A stretch of 64,000 nucleotides of DNA, taken from Pterois miles (lineage: Eukaryota; Chordata; Actinopteri; Perciformes; Scorpaenidae). The notes under the pieces are model-generated. The model searched no databases. It was not told where the DNA came from and saw only the letters and a program-made list of their open reading frames with translations. The stretch is taken from NCBI GenBank assembly GCA_947000775.1, contig CAMQGK010000565.1, forward strand, positions 2,120,501 through 2,184,500, in the 5' to 3' direction. The translations under genes were made by a program, and so were the position numbers. This document shows positions 35,531-49,071 of the stretch, in pieces; position 1 is the first letter of the stretch; every line of letters begins with the position of its first letter.

Positions 35531-38500
35531 TAAGCAAGGGATTTCCTGTGAAGACCTGAATGGAAATTGACATGTCTGTGTATTGCTGGACATACAACTT
35601 AACATAAGATATCACACAAAGTGTTATATGAGGATATGCTGAACCAGGCGTTCTGTTACAAACAACAGTGTAAATGTTGCACCAGGTTTTGCCCAGGCCG
35701 GGTCGTACCACTATAAGAGTAATAAGAAATGAAGGTAAAGATAATGTCTGAAGGAAAAGAAGAATATGACAACAACTGTGATGACAGCAATAATAATGAT
35801 GAACTGAAAAGTGAACAACAGGACAAAATCAGGTCAAACAAACCGAATATGTCCTCCACTATACATCTTCCCCAGCTCCTTAAATGGGCATTCCAGGTAT
35901 TGTCCCTCTGCTAGTTAGAGTTTGAAGTTGTGTAAACAGGACTAAATGGCAGGGAAGCTGCTGAAGATCTGAGAGAAACTCTGATCAAAGGCACCTTTAC
36001 ATGCAGCCAGTGTCAGCGCTGTGCATTTGTGTGTGTGTGTATGTGTGTGAGTGTGTTTCCCACAGTGAGATGACAGACATAGATCTGTCTGGTGTGGTTC
36101 CTTCAGAGGCCCTGTTGCATTTCGACAGCCTCTGTTTGCACAACACAAGCCATGGAAAGCGCGATCACCTGCACTGAGGCGCACACAACGCCTCACGTGG
36201 ACTCCTCCCGCTGGACCGAGGCCACCGTATGTGCTCAAATAAGTGTTAAAAAAAAAAAAAAAAAAGCAGATCTAATGCTGACATTTTAAAGAAACACATC
36301 AATAGGGATGGTGAATGGACAAATTACTCTGCTTCAGCGAACTGGACAAGTGGCATGTGAGTGATGGACAAAATCCCAGGTAAAAGCTTTGCCAGTTAAA
36401 GACACCTTTATCCTTGACACCTCTTGAGCAAACAAAGAAAAGGGAGAGAAAAGAAAGAGGAAGGGTGAAAGAGAGAAAAGCTGAGGGGGTTGAGTTCAAG
36501 ACAGCTTCCCTGCTCAGCAAGAGCTGCCCTTTGAAAATCCCTTTGACAAAAAGAAACGGGGCAAAGTAAATGTCTTTCCAGGAAGTCCAAACTCTGGAGC
36601 GTTTTTGCCGATTATTGTTCGAGGTGACATTGCATGAGAGCTCTTTTGGCTGGGCTGCTTCCATGCAGTCCAATACCGAGGTAAAGGGACCACCCATTAG
36701 CCTTGCCTGAAGAAATGCCCATTCAGTCTATTCACAGACCTGCCTGTCTCTCTGGGCTTGCTCCTGGCCAGGGATTGTGGCTGGGGAGCGGGGGGAGTGG
36801 CAGGGTTCCTAAAAGCGGAGATCTGGGGAATGAAGTCTGGTTGCCGTGGGCTGCAGAACGAGCTAGACCAAGCTGGTGTCGAGGGGGTCTCCTGCTGCGG
36901 GAGAGCAGGGCTTTGATTCGCCACTCGGCTCCATGGTCGTGTCCCCGAACAATCGACAGCTAAAGCCCCAGGGGCCAGGCTTGGTGAGAGGAAAAGGTTA
37001 GCAGTGGGGTGGGCGCATGTTGTGCATGGTGGTGACAGTGACATTGACAATGATGGGGGGACAATGTGGCAGCAAGCAGCTGTGTGGGAGGTGACAGTGG
37101 GGTGAGGAGAGAGGTTGAGTCTGGAGGGGCTCTGCTAACAGACTTCTTGGATTGAAGTGTCGGAGTGAAAGGGGCAGGCCTCATTTGTGGGCCAGCCTTC
37201 ACTTTAGTTAAGAGCTGGGTATGCATAGAAAGTGTGTGTTGAAATTCTGGGGCATTTGGAGGTTCTGTGTTTGTATAGGCTTTGGTATAATGTGTGTGAG
37301 TGCAGGAATCACAAAGCCAGGCTGTGTTTTTGATGCAAACTGTGTAGTTATATGTCCATTTCTTGGATATTATTAGAAGAGGACATTTGTGTCTCGCTCA
37401 TTGTCATTGTCTGTCATGTAAGTGCTATGCAGGTTGAAAGGCAGCCTTGACAGAGTCCTCATGGCTCCAGCAGATGGGATCGGGCACACCTGAGTTCAGC
37501 CTCACGTGTCTGTTTCATATTACCGCTCCCAGCATCTGACAATGTGGCTCACATTATGGGAAGCTGCACAGCACTGCGGTGAGATCGGAAATTGATTCAG
37601 ATAGTGTGCATTGAAGGGAATGACCTAATTACTTGGCAGTTCATCAGTTGCAGCAACCTTCCTGAGAGCGACTTACAAATAGACCCCCTGACTGTACATT
37701 TTATTGGGTGTCCTTAAAAAAAATTGAATTTCCTTTAACAGATTAGGGAGCTTTGTGAGGTTTCCTTCCCTCCAATAGCTGGCATTAGCCTGCAGGTTTG
37801 TGGTACAACCCATGAAGCTGAGAGTGCAGTGGGCCGAACCGTCTGACAATCTGAAGTTGCTTTGCTGATTGATGCGGCATCAGGTATGGGTCCCAAGGTA
37901 GTAAAGCAATTTGCGGGATGCAAAGTCATGTAGTAGTATGGATTTATACTGACTTCTACCTGCAACAACTACTGTCCTGTTACAGAAACTCTTGGATTTG
38001 GCAGGCAGCACACATGGGTTTCTGCCACTTCAGCGTGGGTCATTATTGTGTCTGACAGAGAGAATTCAGTATAATTTCTCTAGATTTCACTCTGCTGGTA
38101 GAGATACTTCATTGTATCAGATTCTACAATATGGTGCACTATAAACTTGCAAGTACAGTTAATGTTTCTGGTACTGTTATTGTCACAACTAAATGAACAG
38201 CTCTTTAAATGTCCTATGGTAGAGACAAAAGTTTCACAGGATGAAAAAGGGTGACTGAGATTTTATCAGGACTAACCAACAAGAAGGAAAATACTCCTGC
38301 GGAAGTTGCTAGCATTTACCATGAGATTAAACACATGCATTCAGAAATCAACAGTTCAATGTATGCACACATAGGATACAGGCATATTAAAGAGGACCTA
38401 TTGTTCTCATTTTCAGGTGCATACTTGTATTTTGGATTTCTTCTAGAACATGTTTCAAAAAATGCTTTATTTTTCTCATATCAGCTGTGCTGCTGCACGT

Positions 38501-41500
38501 CTTTTCACCCTGGAACTCTCTGTTTGAGCTCCTGAAAAGCCCAGGCTGCTCTGATTGGTCAGCTGGCCCACTCTGTTGTGATTGGTCAACCAAATTAAAC
38601 TCTTTGGACTCTGCTCCAGCTCCACTCTAACTAGCTTTGTTTGAGGGTGTCCCAAAATAGCCGCTGAGCAGGTATTATGCAAATGTGTTACTTGGTGACA
38701 TCACCATGTTACAGAAGAAAAGGTGGGACTTCAAGCAAAAAAGCATTTCAGGCAGTTCAGGAACAGTGTTTCTGTTGGGGAGAGTAACTCCCTTTGGTGT
38801 GCAGACCTTTTACATGCACCAAAAAAAAAAAAAAAAAAAACACAAAAGGAAAGGGAAAAAGCACAAAATCATAATAGGTCCTCTTTAACATTTTTCTAGA
38901 ATATGAATACAATGCATGCAAGTCGCAGGAGGAAAGATACTGCACAGCAACTCAGAGATTTGAGCGTGACTTTAGTGAACTGCAAAGTCAGCAAGTGCGT
39001 GTGAATTAAGGTTCTGTGCGGCGCCTTTAGTGCTACATGCCAACACAGCAGAAATACCTTGTTTTAAAATAGCCAATCTCATCCCAGAAGAGACGTCCAA
39101 CACAGAACACCTCCCTTCTCCTTGAGCTTGATGGGGCCCAGGCAAGGAGCCGCCAGAATGCTGATAACTCCCCCCACCATTCACCAACACTCTGGTTCAT
39201 ATTTTTGTGGAGGTCCATTGACTTTCTCCTTTTCAGGCTCCCTTTAATCCCTGGGTCTGTGTCCTCAGTGGCTCTCTACAGAGGGGCTATTATTCAGGGC
39301 CTTATTACTGCGCCCCTCGCGGCTTATCTCCTTCCTGGTGACAGTCTTTTCAAGCCTCTCCCTAATGACCTGGGGAAGCTCACATGCTCAACTTCCCAGG
39401 GCTGCGGGGCCCCGCTGATGTCAGAGGGGGTGGCCCCCACGCAGGGGCTCCTGGTCCTGCCAAAGAAAAAGAGAGAGGCACGGAAAGGTCCTGCCACAGC
39501 CGCCAACGCATCACACAACCACAGTTTCCATGCTTCCGCCGCGTCCTTCTCCTCGTGCAGGTGACGAAGCCGAGCCCAGCGTGCAGGAGGACTCCTCCGA
39601 GGGGCCGGCGCTCCAAGGAACTTCTGATTAAAATAAGCTCAGCTTCTCAGAAGGTGGGGTCGGAGTCTATTTGGACTGGGTAGATTGTGATTTAGTTTGT
39701 TGTGACAATAGCATGAAATCGGAGCTGATTGTGTTGCATCAGGGTGATGTCACAAAAGTTTTTCAGGTGTAAAGCTGCAAAACTTAAGTCAAATGAAACA
39801 ATAAAGATGCAATTTCATTAAGATCCAGACCTCATGGTGATATTCCAAAGTGGTCTGCTGGCGCACGCTGTGATGCATTCTGTATTCTTAGGCCTTGATT
39901 AAAAGTCTGCTATAGCCAGCCATTCATCTTTGTCAAGACAAGTGTGCAACTGAATTGCATTTATATGAGTGAATGCTTTTCATTCAACTTACATGGAATT
40001 TCTTGTCCGTTAATCAAAAGAATGGATCAACAGATTCTATTCTATCACACTAGATTGCCTCCAGCTCCCTTCAGCGTGGCCCAAACACTGCATCACAATG
40101 TACAACAAATATCATGCATAGAGGCTATTGAAGCACAGAAAGCTCCAGCTGTTTGCAGCCCAGCTTGCTCATTCACATGCAATGCTAAATTACATGAATG
40201 CTATAGGAATCAGTGAGGAAGAATGAACTCTCTTTTAGGTGATTGTCAGTGAACACGGTCTCCTACTGGTGCACCTTCTAATTATCATCCCCATCTCCCT
40301 GCTTAACCCTGTGGTGTCTATGGAGGGTTGGAAAATGACATGGCTGTCCATTATGCTTCCAACTCAGATTGGACCCCCTGGTTACAATAAGCTGACTACA
40401 ATTGGGTCATCAGAGCGGGCATGCTGCCGTCTGCTGTATACAGAGATCACAGGAAATGTGACACAGGTGTCTTCCTGCTTCCTCACATGGCATGCAGGCC
40501 TGTCACCCTGAGGCCAAGGGGAAATGACACTCCTCAGTGATTGTGTCTTTGAATCATAAACTACTTAAGACTTTGGGAAAACACGTTGACTTGGTCTAAT
40601 TAAGAAAGTAATGACTTTAGAGAGGCTATTTACTGCACAAAAGCTGGAGACATGCAGGGCAAGCCCTGGAGGAGGTGATGTAGTCTGCTTTGCCTGCATT
40701 CACCTACCTTTTCTCTTCCTTCCTACATCCCCATCTGGTCCATCTTTACAGCTATGAAAAGTTCTGAGTGTAGTATTTGAATAAAGGGAAATACAGGTTT
40801 CATAAATTTGGGTCCTGTTTTTGTTTTGGCCATCATTCCAGCAAGGCAAACCTATGAAAAGTCAGATGATTAGTTTAAACAAATCCCTGGGGTTTATTTA
40901 GAAAGAATATAAATCATCAAACTGTCTGTTGTAAACATCCATCAAAGTTTACAGTCTGGCTTCTGTGATGACCTTAACTATGTCAATCAGAGCCAAGCTG
41001 CAGTTGATAATTCTTCATTATTCCCAAAATGCCCAACTTCCTACAAATCATCTTTTCATCCACTGAAAGCTTCCTGTCAGCACAACTTGTGGAATCTGCA
41101 AAGCCTCTTGGAGCGGAGCCACTACTGCCCTTTAACCCTTTGCTTTGTGTTTTCATTGGTACTTTTAGCCACACCTAAAACAACTTTTAATTACCCCAAA
41201 ACACTCATCCCCCCCTTACCTGCCTCCATCAACAAGGTCACAGAGGGGACAGAAGAATGTGCAGGTAAAACATAGTGAATGCAACGAGATCTGTCCAGTG
41301 AAAGAAGCCCAGAAGCTGGAAGCTAATTAACAGCAGCTCAAACCAATCACACACCCAAAAACTTCAGCAAAGCATCTCTGCAACAGAAGGATTATACTCA
41401 GAGTGCTAAACCGGCCATCAGATTAGGTGGAAATCCATTAACTGCTGGAGTCAGTGTAGTCTTGTACAAAAAAGTCCCTTCTCTTAGAGCGTGCAAGAGT

Positions 41501-42584
41501 CCCTGAAGCAATGCTATTACTTTAGCTCTGTCAATCAGAGACTGCATTAATAAAATGTAAGTGACTTATTGTCAGAAAGTCTGTATTTTATTGTCCAATC
41601 CGATTTTCCAGCATTTATAATGACAGCTATAGCATGACATAAAAACCCTACAATATAAATTTTCAAAGAAAATGTTCAAAGCAACAATCTATTGCTTATT
41701 TTATGCTGTATTGCTCCGCTTTATATTTACTCTTAGTCTTCAGAAAACACCCTCAGTGTTTTGTCTTTGTTTCTGTAAACGGCCACCTCATCTTAAGACT
41801 GGTCATGAATGAAAGTTGGATACAGTATTGTGCCGTCTTAATCCTGACAAGTCAGCACAACATCCTGAGATCAGACAAACAGTCGGTCTGTCCCCTGGGA
41901 TGGACTTAACTCCTGTGGTTATGGATCCTGACAACCAAGTTGAGCTAAAAAAGACCAAGGGACTGTGTTCCTGCACGGTGACAACTAGCATCAAAGGAAA
42001 AGGGGGAAAGGGGGCTCTGATAATAATGGAAAGTGTTTTGACATCCAAGGTTTAAGTAATTATTGGATTTAGATAAGAGGGGAATTCCATCCGATGTGAG
42101 GTAAAACAAACAAAACAGGAGATTGCAAATTATTCCACCAACAGCAGAAGTCCCACTGTAGCCTCGGGGCGGGGGCGTAGCGCGCTCACTCGCATTACAT
42201 CATGGATGGAATCACACGTGGAACAATGGAAAAATGCATGTTGGTACAGTGCTGTAGAGCCATGTAGCCTCCCTGCAGGGTCAGCATCAGGGCAGAAGGA
42301 ATTTACTGCACAGGAGAAAAGTATATTTCTGTAGTTTGCTGCATTTCCTTTATTAAATTAAGACGTTTTGAGTAAAGTGATTAAAAAGAGGTTAATGCCA
42401 TTCATTTCTTTAGTGCATTAAAGCAATCAATATTTCAGTGGATGAAGCACACTTCAGTTGAAGATGCTGGCATCATATGAAACTAGAAAACTGAAGGAAT
42501 CCCTCGGTGCCAGCCATGTCAGTCTAGCTTGTCCTGAAAGATGCAAAATAACACTCCAAACTTATGCTAAATTTTGGTGACGAA
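35531..42584. other. Intergenic, no gene supported
   Basis: About 7 kb without a recognisable gene. It contains A homopolymers at 36250-36265 and 38821-38840 and a short GT repeat near 36028-36056. GC-richer patches at 36720-37200 and 39300-39640 produce 99-132 aa frames on both strands, but these overlap each other in different phases and show no known domain. These patches could be conserved non-coding sequence; that cannot be judged from one genome. Confidence 0.4.
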
Positions 42585-42985
42585 AAACTGTCATGGCCAT
42601 TTTTAAAGGGGTGCCTTGACCTCTGACCTCAAGATATGTGAATGAAAATGGGTTCTATGGGTACCCTCGAGTCTTCCCTTTACCGACATGCCCACTTTAT
42701 GATAATCACATGCAGTTTGGGGCAAGTCATAGTCAAGTCAGCACACTGACACACTGACAGCTGATGACGCCTGTTGAGCTGCAGTTTGCCATGTTATGAT
42801 TTGAGCCTTTTTTCATGCTAAATGCAGTACCTGTGAAGGTTTCTGGACAATATTTGTATTTATAAAATAAATACATACATAAATTTGCACACACACAAGC
42901 ATATTTGCCCACTCCCATGTTGATAAGAGTATTAAATACTTGACAAGTAAAGAGTTTAAAAAGTGAGTAAACCAAAGTATTGTAA
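42585..42985 (-). repeat. Dispersed repeat family A, copy 2 (reverse)
   Basis: On the plus strand it reads ACATGCCCACTTTATGATAA, CACATGCAGTTTGGGGCAAG and GCTAAATGCAGTACCTGTGA, the reverse complement of the copy at 7795-8245. A further part (ACCTCTGACCTCAAGATATG) extends beyond what the first copy retains. Confidence 0.75.
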
Positions 42986-43597
42986 GTGAATATGGAGGCA
43001 TGAAATGCTCTGTTACTGACACCGAACCAACTGTGACTCAACTTGTTCCACATCCTCTGCGTCTGTGTGTTCTCTAATTAGAAATGTTACAACAAAATGG
43101 AACATGTAATCATGGCCTGGGAGGTACTGGTCTTTTTTTTTTTTTTTTTTTTTTTACAGATGCAGGTGGAGACAAATACAAATTCTATTAAAGTAAAGGT
43201 TTGAACAAGCAGATGCATGACTGCATTACATACAAAAGCAAAAACAAATACAGCAAATTGTATTTCCTGGCTGTTGATATGACATTGTGTTTGGCTTTGC
43301 ATTTAATCCACTGATTATTTTGCCAATAGTATGCAGAGGTAGTAGACCAGCCTTCCTTAGGAATTATCACTATTTTACATGGTTTTGCAGCACACAATTT
43401 ATATGCAAAACCAATGGAAGTGGTGTGTCCTATTGACAGTTCATGCTGAAGGCCAAAAATTTGATAGTGGATTCCCAAACAACTTAAAGTAAAAAGCCAC
43501 TCCTTCCAATTTATCTTTTTCTTTCCAGTATTGTTTTCTGTCCTTGTCTGCTTATAAAGCCTTTTCCCACTCACTAATCTATCTTTCTTCCCCTCCA
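42986..43597. other. Intergenic, 153 aa minus frame not supported
   Basis: Holds a T homopolymer at 43133-43155. The longest minus frame in the window outside the microsatellites (153 aa, 43188-43649) lies here and overlaps the exon-like block at 43598. It has no recognised domain, and the opposite strand carries the better splice signal. Confidence 0.35.
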
Positions 43598-43681
43598 GCA
43601 ATACATCAGCGTGTTCCTCCAGTCTGACATCGAGGGAGATGAAGTACACTCCCTGCCCTTTGACCTGGTGCTTACCATCTG
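43598..43681 (+). other. Exon-like block behind a strong acceptor, unassigned
   Basis: A long pyrimidine tract ending CTTCCCCTCCAG precedes an open stretch reading QYISVFLQSDIEGDEVHSLP followed by FDLVLTI and a TGA. Third codon positions are strongly C/G biased, unlike the surrounding AT-rich sequence. The translation resembles the middle of a MATH/TRAF-like beta sandwich, but that is a weak impression. It could be a terminal exon, or an exon ending before the stop at a non-obvious donor. No partner exons were identified. Confidence 0.25.
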
Positions 43682-44419
43682 AAAGGACATTAGAGGTAAT
43701 GACACCTCTTCAGACATCACAAGAAATCACTGCTCTGTTACCCACAGACATTATTCCTCACATACCAAGCAGCCCTCAAACTCATTCCCCTTCATATTAC
43801 CTACAGAAACACAGTGTACGCAAACATGCTAATGCCCACCTTCCATCACACTTAAAATATATGACCCATAAAAACCCCCGGTGAGTATCTCTCTCACTTA
43901 GGGCATCTGTCTCAAACACCTCAATTTGTCTTCCTTATCCCTGAGGACCTGTGTGGTGCTTCTGTGTTTATGGAGAGAATATAGCTTTACAACTGCCAGT
44001 GAGCATTCCCGGGTTTACTGATGCACATCAATCACTTTGCAAAAGTTGTGGTGTGAGCCCGTTGTTGGAGATTCTGATGAGATAATACTCTCCACAACAG
44101 CTTTGCATGCTTTGTCTTAATTGACCGTTTGCTAACCCCCCTCTGTTGAATCGTAATTGTAACATTACATGTTGAAGTGATGTGCATGAGGCTGCAGTAA
44201 GAGCGATAGTACTCTACATCTAAAGAGTCTGGAGGCGGGTGGTTTTTCTTTTATAGCCTGACATGACACATTCACTGTGTAGTATTCCCTCACTGTGTGA
44301 GAACAGGCCCTGAATAGTGCTACTATACTGTATGATAAAAAATATTAGTGTTTATCCTTAAAGCCTCTACATCTAATGCTGTTGCAAGTTAAGCTTCCAA
44401 ACAGGGGTTAGAGGTAATC
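43682..44419. other. Intergenic, nothing recognised
   Basis: The 81 aa plus frame starting inside the exon-like block is in a different phase and is not supported. Confidence 0.35.
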
Positions 44420-45180
44420 ATATTGCACGACACAGACACCAGTACAGACTACAAGCTAACTAGCTCTGCACTGCAATACAAGAACCATGCTGCTCCTTTA
44501 TTTTCACTAGTGCAGCGTCTGTTCGGAGCACATTCCCATCTGGAACGGGCCGATCGCTTGGCCCTCGGATGTTCTGCTTGCAGCGTCGTCAAGAACCACG
44601 GTATGGCTGCTTGTACCCTGTTTGTGAAGTTCATTGGATGAACGGTTCTCGAGATATCCGAAGAACAGTCATACAAACATACACGGACAGACAGAAAATA
44701 CTTCCTTTATAGTTTGATGATGCTGCTACAGCAGCACACATGGGCCAAATGGCACCAAATTTGCCACATGTTCACCAAATGCAGACGTAATAGCACAAAG
44801 CATTCAGGAGACGTGACATTCTGAGGACCAGCTATAGCAAAAATGTGTGGAACATCAACAAATTTGGTGATGATTGCTGACAATTTGTAGAAGGGGTAGC
44901 GAAAAATCTGATTTGGACAAAATTCAAAATAGCAGAAAAGCAATCTAGATGCAAATGTTCATGATCTATATACAGTAGATTTATTTGGACCCACAGAATC
45001 CAGGGAAATTTGTTTGTGAGACTAACGTTTTAAACAACAGTCTAAAATGTAAAGTTCATTGTTGTAGCGCCAACCATCTTGCCAAATTGTGAAAGTGTGA
45101 GGTAGATTGGATGAGCTGTTGTTGAGATATGTGAGTAACACCGGACAGACAGAGATTCCTTGCTTTATAGTTACATGTCT
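44420..45180 (+). repeat. Probable old dispersed repeat
   Basis: Phrases such as GTTCATTGGATGAACGGTTC, TCGAGATATCCGAAGAACAG and ACGGACAGACAGAAAATACT resemble a common fish dispersed repeat, and a related phrase (GATGAGCTGTTGTTGAGATA then CGGACAGACAGAGATTCCTT) recurs near 45110-45160. The second phrase may be a diverged second copy. No coding capacity. Confidence 0.4.
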
Positions 45181-48100
45181 TCTAAATGGATCATCAGCTG
45201 GTGAGGGTGTGGACTTTATTTCCAGGGATATGTAGCTATAAAGTTCATTTTTATATTAATATTATTTAAATAATATTTAAAACCCTTTTTTCCCCATTCT
45301 TGTCTTAAAACAGAATTTGAAATATTGACAGGCATAGTGACAGTAACTGAGCGGGGGGATAGGGCTTACCAAATGGCCATTTGTCCAGGTGGTCCAGCAG
45401 GTCTACTTGGAACAGAGTTATCTGGAGCCCGATCTGACTCTTCCTCCCTCTCTCGCTCCTCTTCCAGCTGTAATAGACGCCGTAAAGGAAAGTAGGTGAG
45501 CAAACAGCGTTATCCAGCCTCCTCCAGACCTGGCGGCGTGCGTCCCTGATAGCATCTGTACTCTATCAATGACAGACAGGGTGTGGCATGGTAGATTCAA
45601 GGGTTTAGGAGTGTGTACATTTGTGTGTGTATCTTGATGGATGTGGGGCAGTTGGTGGTGATCTGTCAGGAAAACAACGGCCATACCTTAGTTCACCTAT
45701 ACTTTGGAATTTTTCTGAATGGGACCAGTGTCGCCGTCTAATGTCTGCAACTAACTGCAACCTCATACAATAACACTGCTTTAAAGAATTTTCTGTGTAT
45801 TACAAGCAATTGAGGACACAGTTATACCCCTCTTGTTGTGGTAACACATTATAGAAAACACTGTAATTATTATATTTTAAATTATATTGGGTGTGTACGG
45901 CAGCTTCAGAGAGAGCGAGAGAGAGTTTAATCTGATTTTATCTTAAATTAGACAGATAGGAAACGATTAAGGGGAAAAATGAAAAAGTTGTAGAAAAAAG
46001 AAAAAGCCAAATAAATATTAAAAATAATCCATTTTAATTCAGACTTCTGACAATATTTGTTACTGTACATAAACAATAAAATGTAATCTCAGTTATAATG
46101 CAAATATATTTGCTACAGTATTACCAATACACCCCAATAAACCAAATGATGTAGTCCAACCGGTGTAGTGTTAAAGTCGTTTGCAAATCAGTGCTCTCTG
46201 GGCAGGATTTGCTTCTCACCCAGCGACTGTCATAATGATAATCCCAGGCCTGTAATCTGGAGGACTCGGTTTCCCAACAGTGCCACCGTCTGTACTTGCA
46301 GCTCCCTCCGTGGTCTCACTGACAGACTGACACTTGTCTTCGGCGAGCACCTCTGCCTCGTCTTTTGATCTACTCTTCAATTACACCATGTAGCAATCAT
46401 CTCTGCATCCCAAAGATGGTGGTTGAAGTTAAAAGGATGCACACCGATAATTTACCAACACACTCGGCTATGTTAGTCATCCACGTTTCAGAAAGCTGAG
46501 TTTTAAGGGAGTTTACAACTTTGTTTTTATCCTTTAATCTATAATTGCAGATATTTACATTTTTCCGGTTAATTTCCATGCCCTATGGTTGTACCCGTAT
46601 GGGCTGCATACTGAAACATGCAGAGCTATAGACAACACTGTGTGTTTTGGTTTATGATGACACCCTCAGATTTACATGACAGCTAAGTGCTCGGAAATGG
46701 GGCCCCTGTTCTGAACATCCACAAGCCTTCCTTTATGTGACAGGTTTTTCCAAAAGGTGCAAAGGTGAAGCATGAGTTACTTGAAATCTGTTGACAAAGT
46801 CAGACCTCTTCTTGAGGGAAACACTACAGGGTTTAACATACAGAGATACACACATACAACACGTGACAGGATTAGCACTTTTGTAGTTATTGCAGAAGGA
46901 TTATGAAATGTGTGATCTGCCATTGGTTCCCATGTTCAACTTTAAAAGACAAAGTATTATTTATAGTTTATGATTTAAAGCTTGATTGCTGAGATAGGAT
47001 GCAGTGATTTTCCTCAAAACAAGTCAAGTTAAACCAAATTATCTGAAGCACTTTTGTGGAACTGAAACACAGCTGAGCTTTACAAAATCTGTCAATTGTT
47101 GTCATTTTCTTCAGGTTTGGACCCTTCATGTCCTATTTCAACCATCCCGTTTGCACTAAATGGCGTATGTATGACACGGCAATGGTGTTCACATGTAATA
47201 AAATTCCGATCTTGCTTTTGCTGTGTCATTTGTATGCCGTGTAGTCTGTATTGACTGCAATTTAAACGTGTCTGCATCAATATGCTATTCTCAGAGCTAG
47301 TGATGTTGAATAAAAAGGGAGAAAGACTACTAATGGTGGATGGGTGGGTAAGTATTGGGAAAGTATTGTTGAGTTATTTTGAAGTATTTACAGTAGTGGC
47401 GTTTGTGACATGTTTTCCGTACTTCAGTTTTGTTGTTTCAGTATGCATTTTACTTAGTTTTTCTTAAACCTAACTGAGTAATTTTGTTGCCTAAGTCTAA
47501 CTGCGGCGTTACCATAGTTTTCTTGTATGGCACCAAAATGACATGCAAAAAGGCTAAAATGCATCCTCATGACACACTTAGTGTCCTTGTAATGTCATGC
47601 TATTTATTCAAGTGAGAAAGATTTCGACACTGACTACGTCAAAAAGCTGCCAAGGCCCATTCCATAGGCTTTGAGAAACCCTGCCTTCTTTTGACACAAC
47701 ATCTGCATCCTTTCCGTCTTTCAGGATCACATAATCCATTGTGGGCTGTTGGGCAATCCTCACCCGTTCACAGAGTCTGAAAATTTCAGGTGACCACTTC
47801 ATATTTACCTGATACTTCACAAGTAAAAACCCTGACTGTTTGTGCTGTTTTGATCTCCCCCAAAAAATCTAGAAAATTGAAAAGAGCAGACTCCCCATAT
47901 GCCTGTGATGGGGGGGGGGGGGGGGGCATCACCAACAAAAGAGCCATTTATTTCCATACCTCTCACCCACATAACCATCCTGTCTACCATTGTCCTGCTG
48001 TTTAATCCACAGACTAAGTCTGTGGTGGATATGCTCAATCCTCCATATCATCCACAGCCACCATTATTATGAGCTGTTCTTATTTATAGTCCACTAAACA

Positions 48101-48513
48101 TTGCCACCAACAGTTTTCACTCTGGATAAAGGATAAATCCGCAGGATTAGGATGATTCAGCATTCTAAGTGTGCTTTATAAGGGTTTGTCAGGTGTTAAC
48201 CCCAAGTGTAATCAATGCACAAGACAAAACGGCTTTAGTTTAGGAGATTGAGAGGGATGAATCGCATGATAAACAATCACAATTGTGCTTATAATGAATG
48301 GGAACTCAATGTTTGTGCTTCTGAGGGGTGATTATGAGATTTATGACTTGACCACAAAGAGGCCACAACCCCAGGCTGCTGAGGAGCTGTGACTTGGATA
48401 CTAATAGTTTCTTACAGATAATGGATTAAGCAAGTTTTACTAAAGCATGTAATTGAAATGGGGTGTACAAGGTAATTCCATGACCACCAACGGATTTAAC
48501 TTTTATGAACAAA
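45181..48513. other. Intergenic, fragment of repeat family F near 47440-47590
   Basis: No gene supported. A short part of family F (CTTAAACCTAACTGAGTAAT) is at about 47463. A G homopolymer of about 18 bases is at 47909-47926. A plus-strand 28-nt stretch near 45465 is bounded by AG and GT but is too short to call. Confidence 0.4.
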
Positions 48514-49071
48514 CCACAGACTGCATATAAGATGTGTATGTAGTAACTGTGACATCGCCCATTTGTTTGCGGTCTACGGTTTTGAAGCCTTGAGTTTGGC
48601 ATTTTGGCCTTCGCCATCTTGGTTATTGCTACCAGAGGTGACACGAGAGGGTGGAGCTAAGTACGACTCAACGCTGAATAAGACATTTGCCTAAAAAGAC
48701 ATTTTTAGGTGACCAAACTGTTACAAGTAACTTTCACAACGTAAAACCGCCCTCTGAAGGGTTTAAAGTTGTAAGATGAAAGCACCAAAACCATCCCCCT
48801 GCTTCATGGTCTATTTGACTTTAAATGGGACCATGATTCACTAAATGAACATCATGCAGTATTGAAGAAGACTCGAAGCTAGCGATTGAGACCATAAACT
48901 CACGTTTATAATGTTTACTGAGGTAATAAATCAAGTGAGAAGTAGGCTCATTTTCTCATAGACTTCTATGCAATTAGACTTCTTTTTGCAACCTGAGTCG
49001 CCCCCTGCTGGTTGTCAGGAAGAATGTAAGTTTAAGACACTTCTGCATCAGCTTCATTTTTCAGACCTAGA
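48514..49071 (+). repeat. Dispersed repeat family C, second long copy
   Basis: Starts CCACAGACTGCATATAAGAT and contains GAAGCCTTGAGTTTGGCATT, GTGACACGAGAGGGTGGAGC, CATTGAGACC-like block AGCGATTGAGACCATAAACT, then AGTAGGCTCATTTTCTCATA and GAGTCGCCCCCTGCTGGTTG. It is collinear with 17321-17958 but lacks part of the middle. Confidence 0.8.

Noticed and set aside
36297..37226. Overlapping 132, 117 and 88 aa minus frames and an 86 aa plus frame
   Set aside because: They use several phases on both strands over a GC-richer patch. None shows a domain. Conserved non-coding sequence is possible but cannot be tested here.
43188..43649. 153 aa minus-strand frame, the longest outside the microsatellites
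   Set aside because: No recognised domain and AT-rich codon use. It overlaps the better exon-like signal on the plus strand and has no splice support.
45465..45495. 28-nt AG-GT bounded mini-exon on the plus strand
   Set aside because: Too short to distinguish from chance, and no partner exon.
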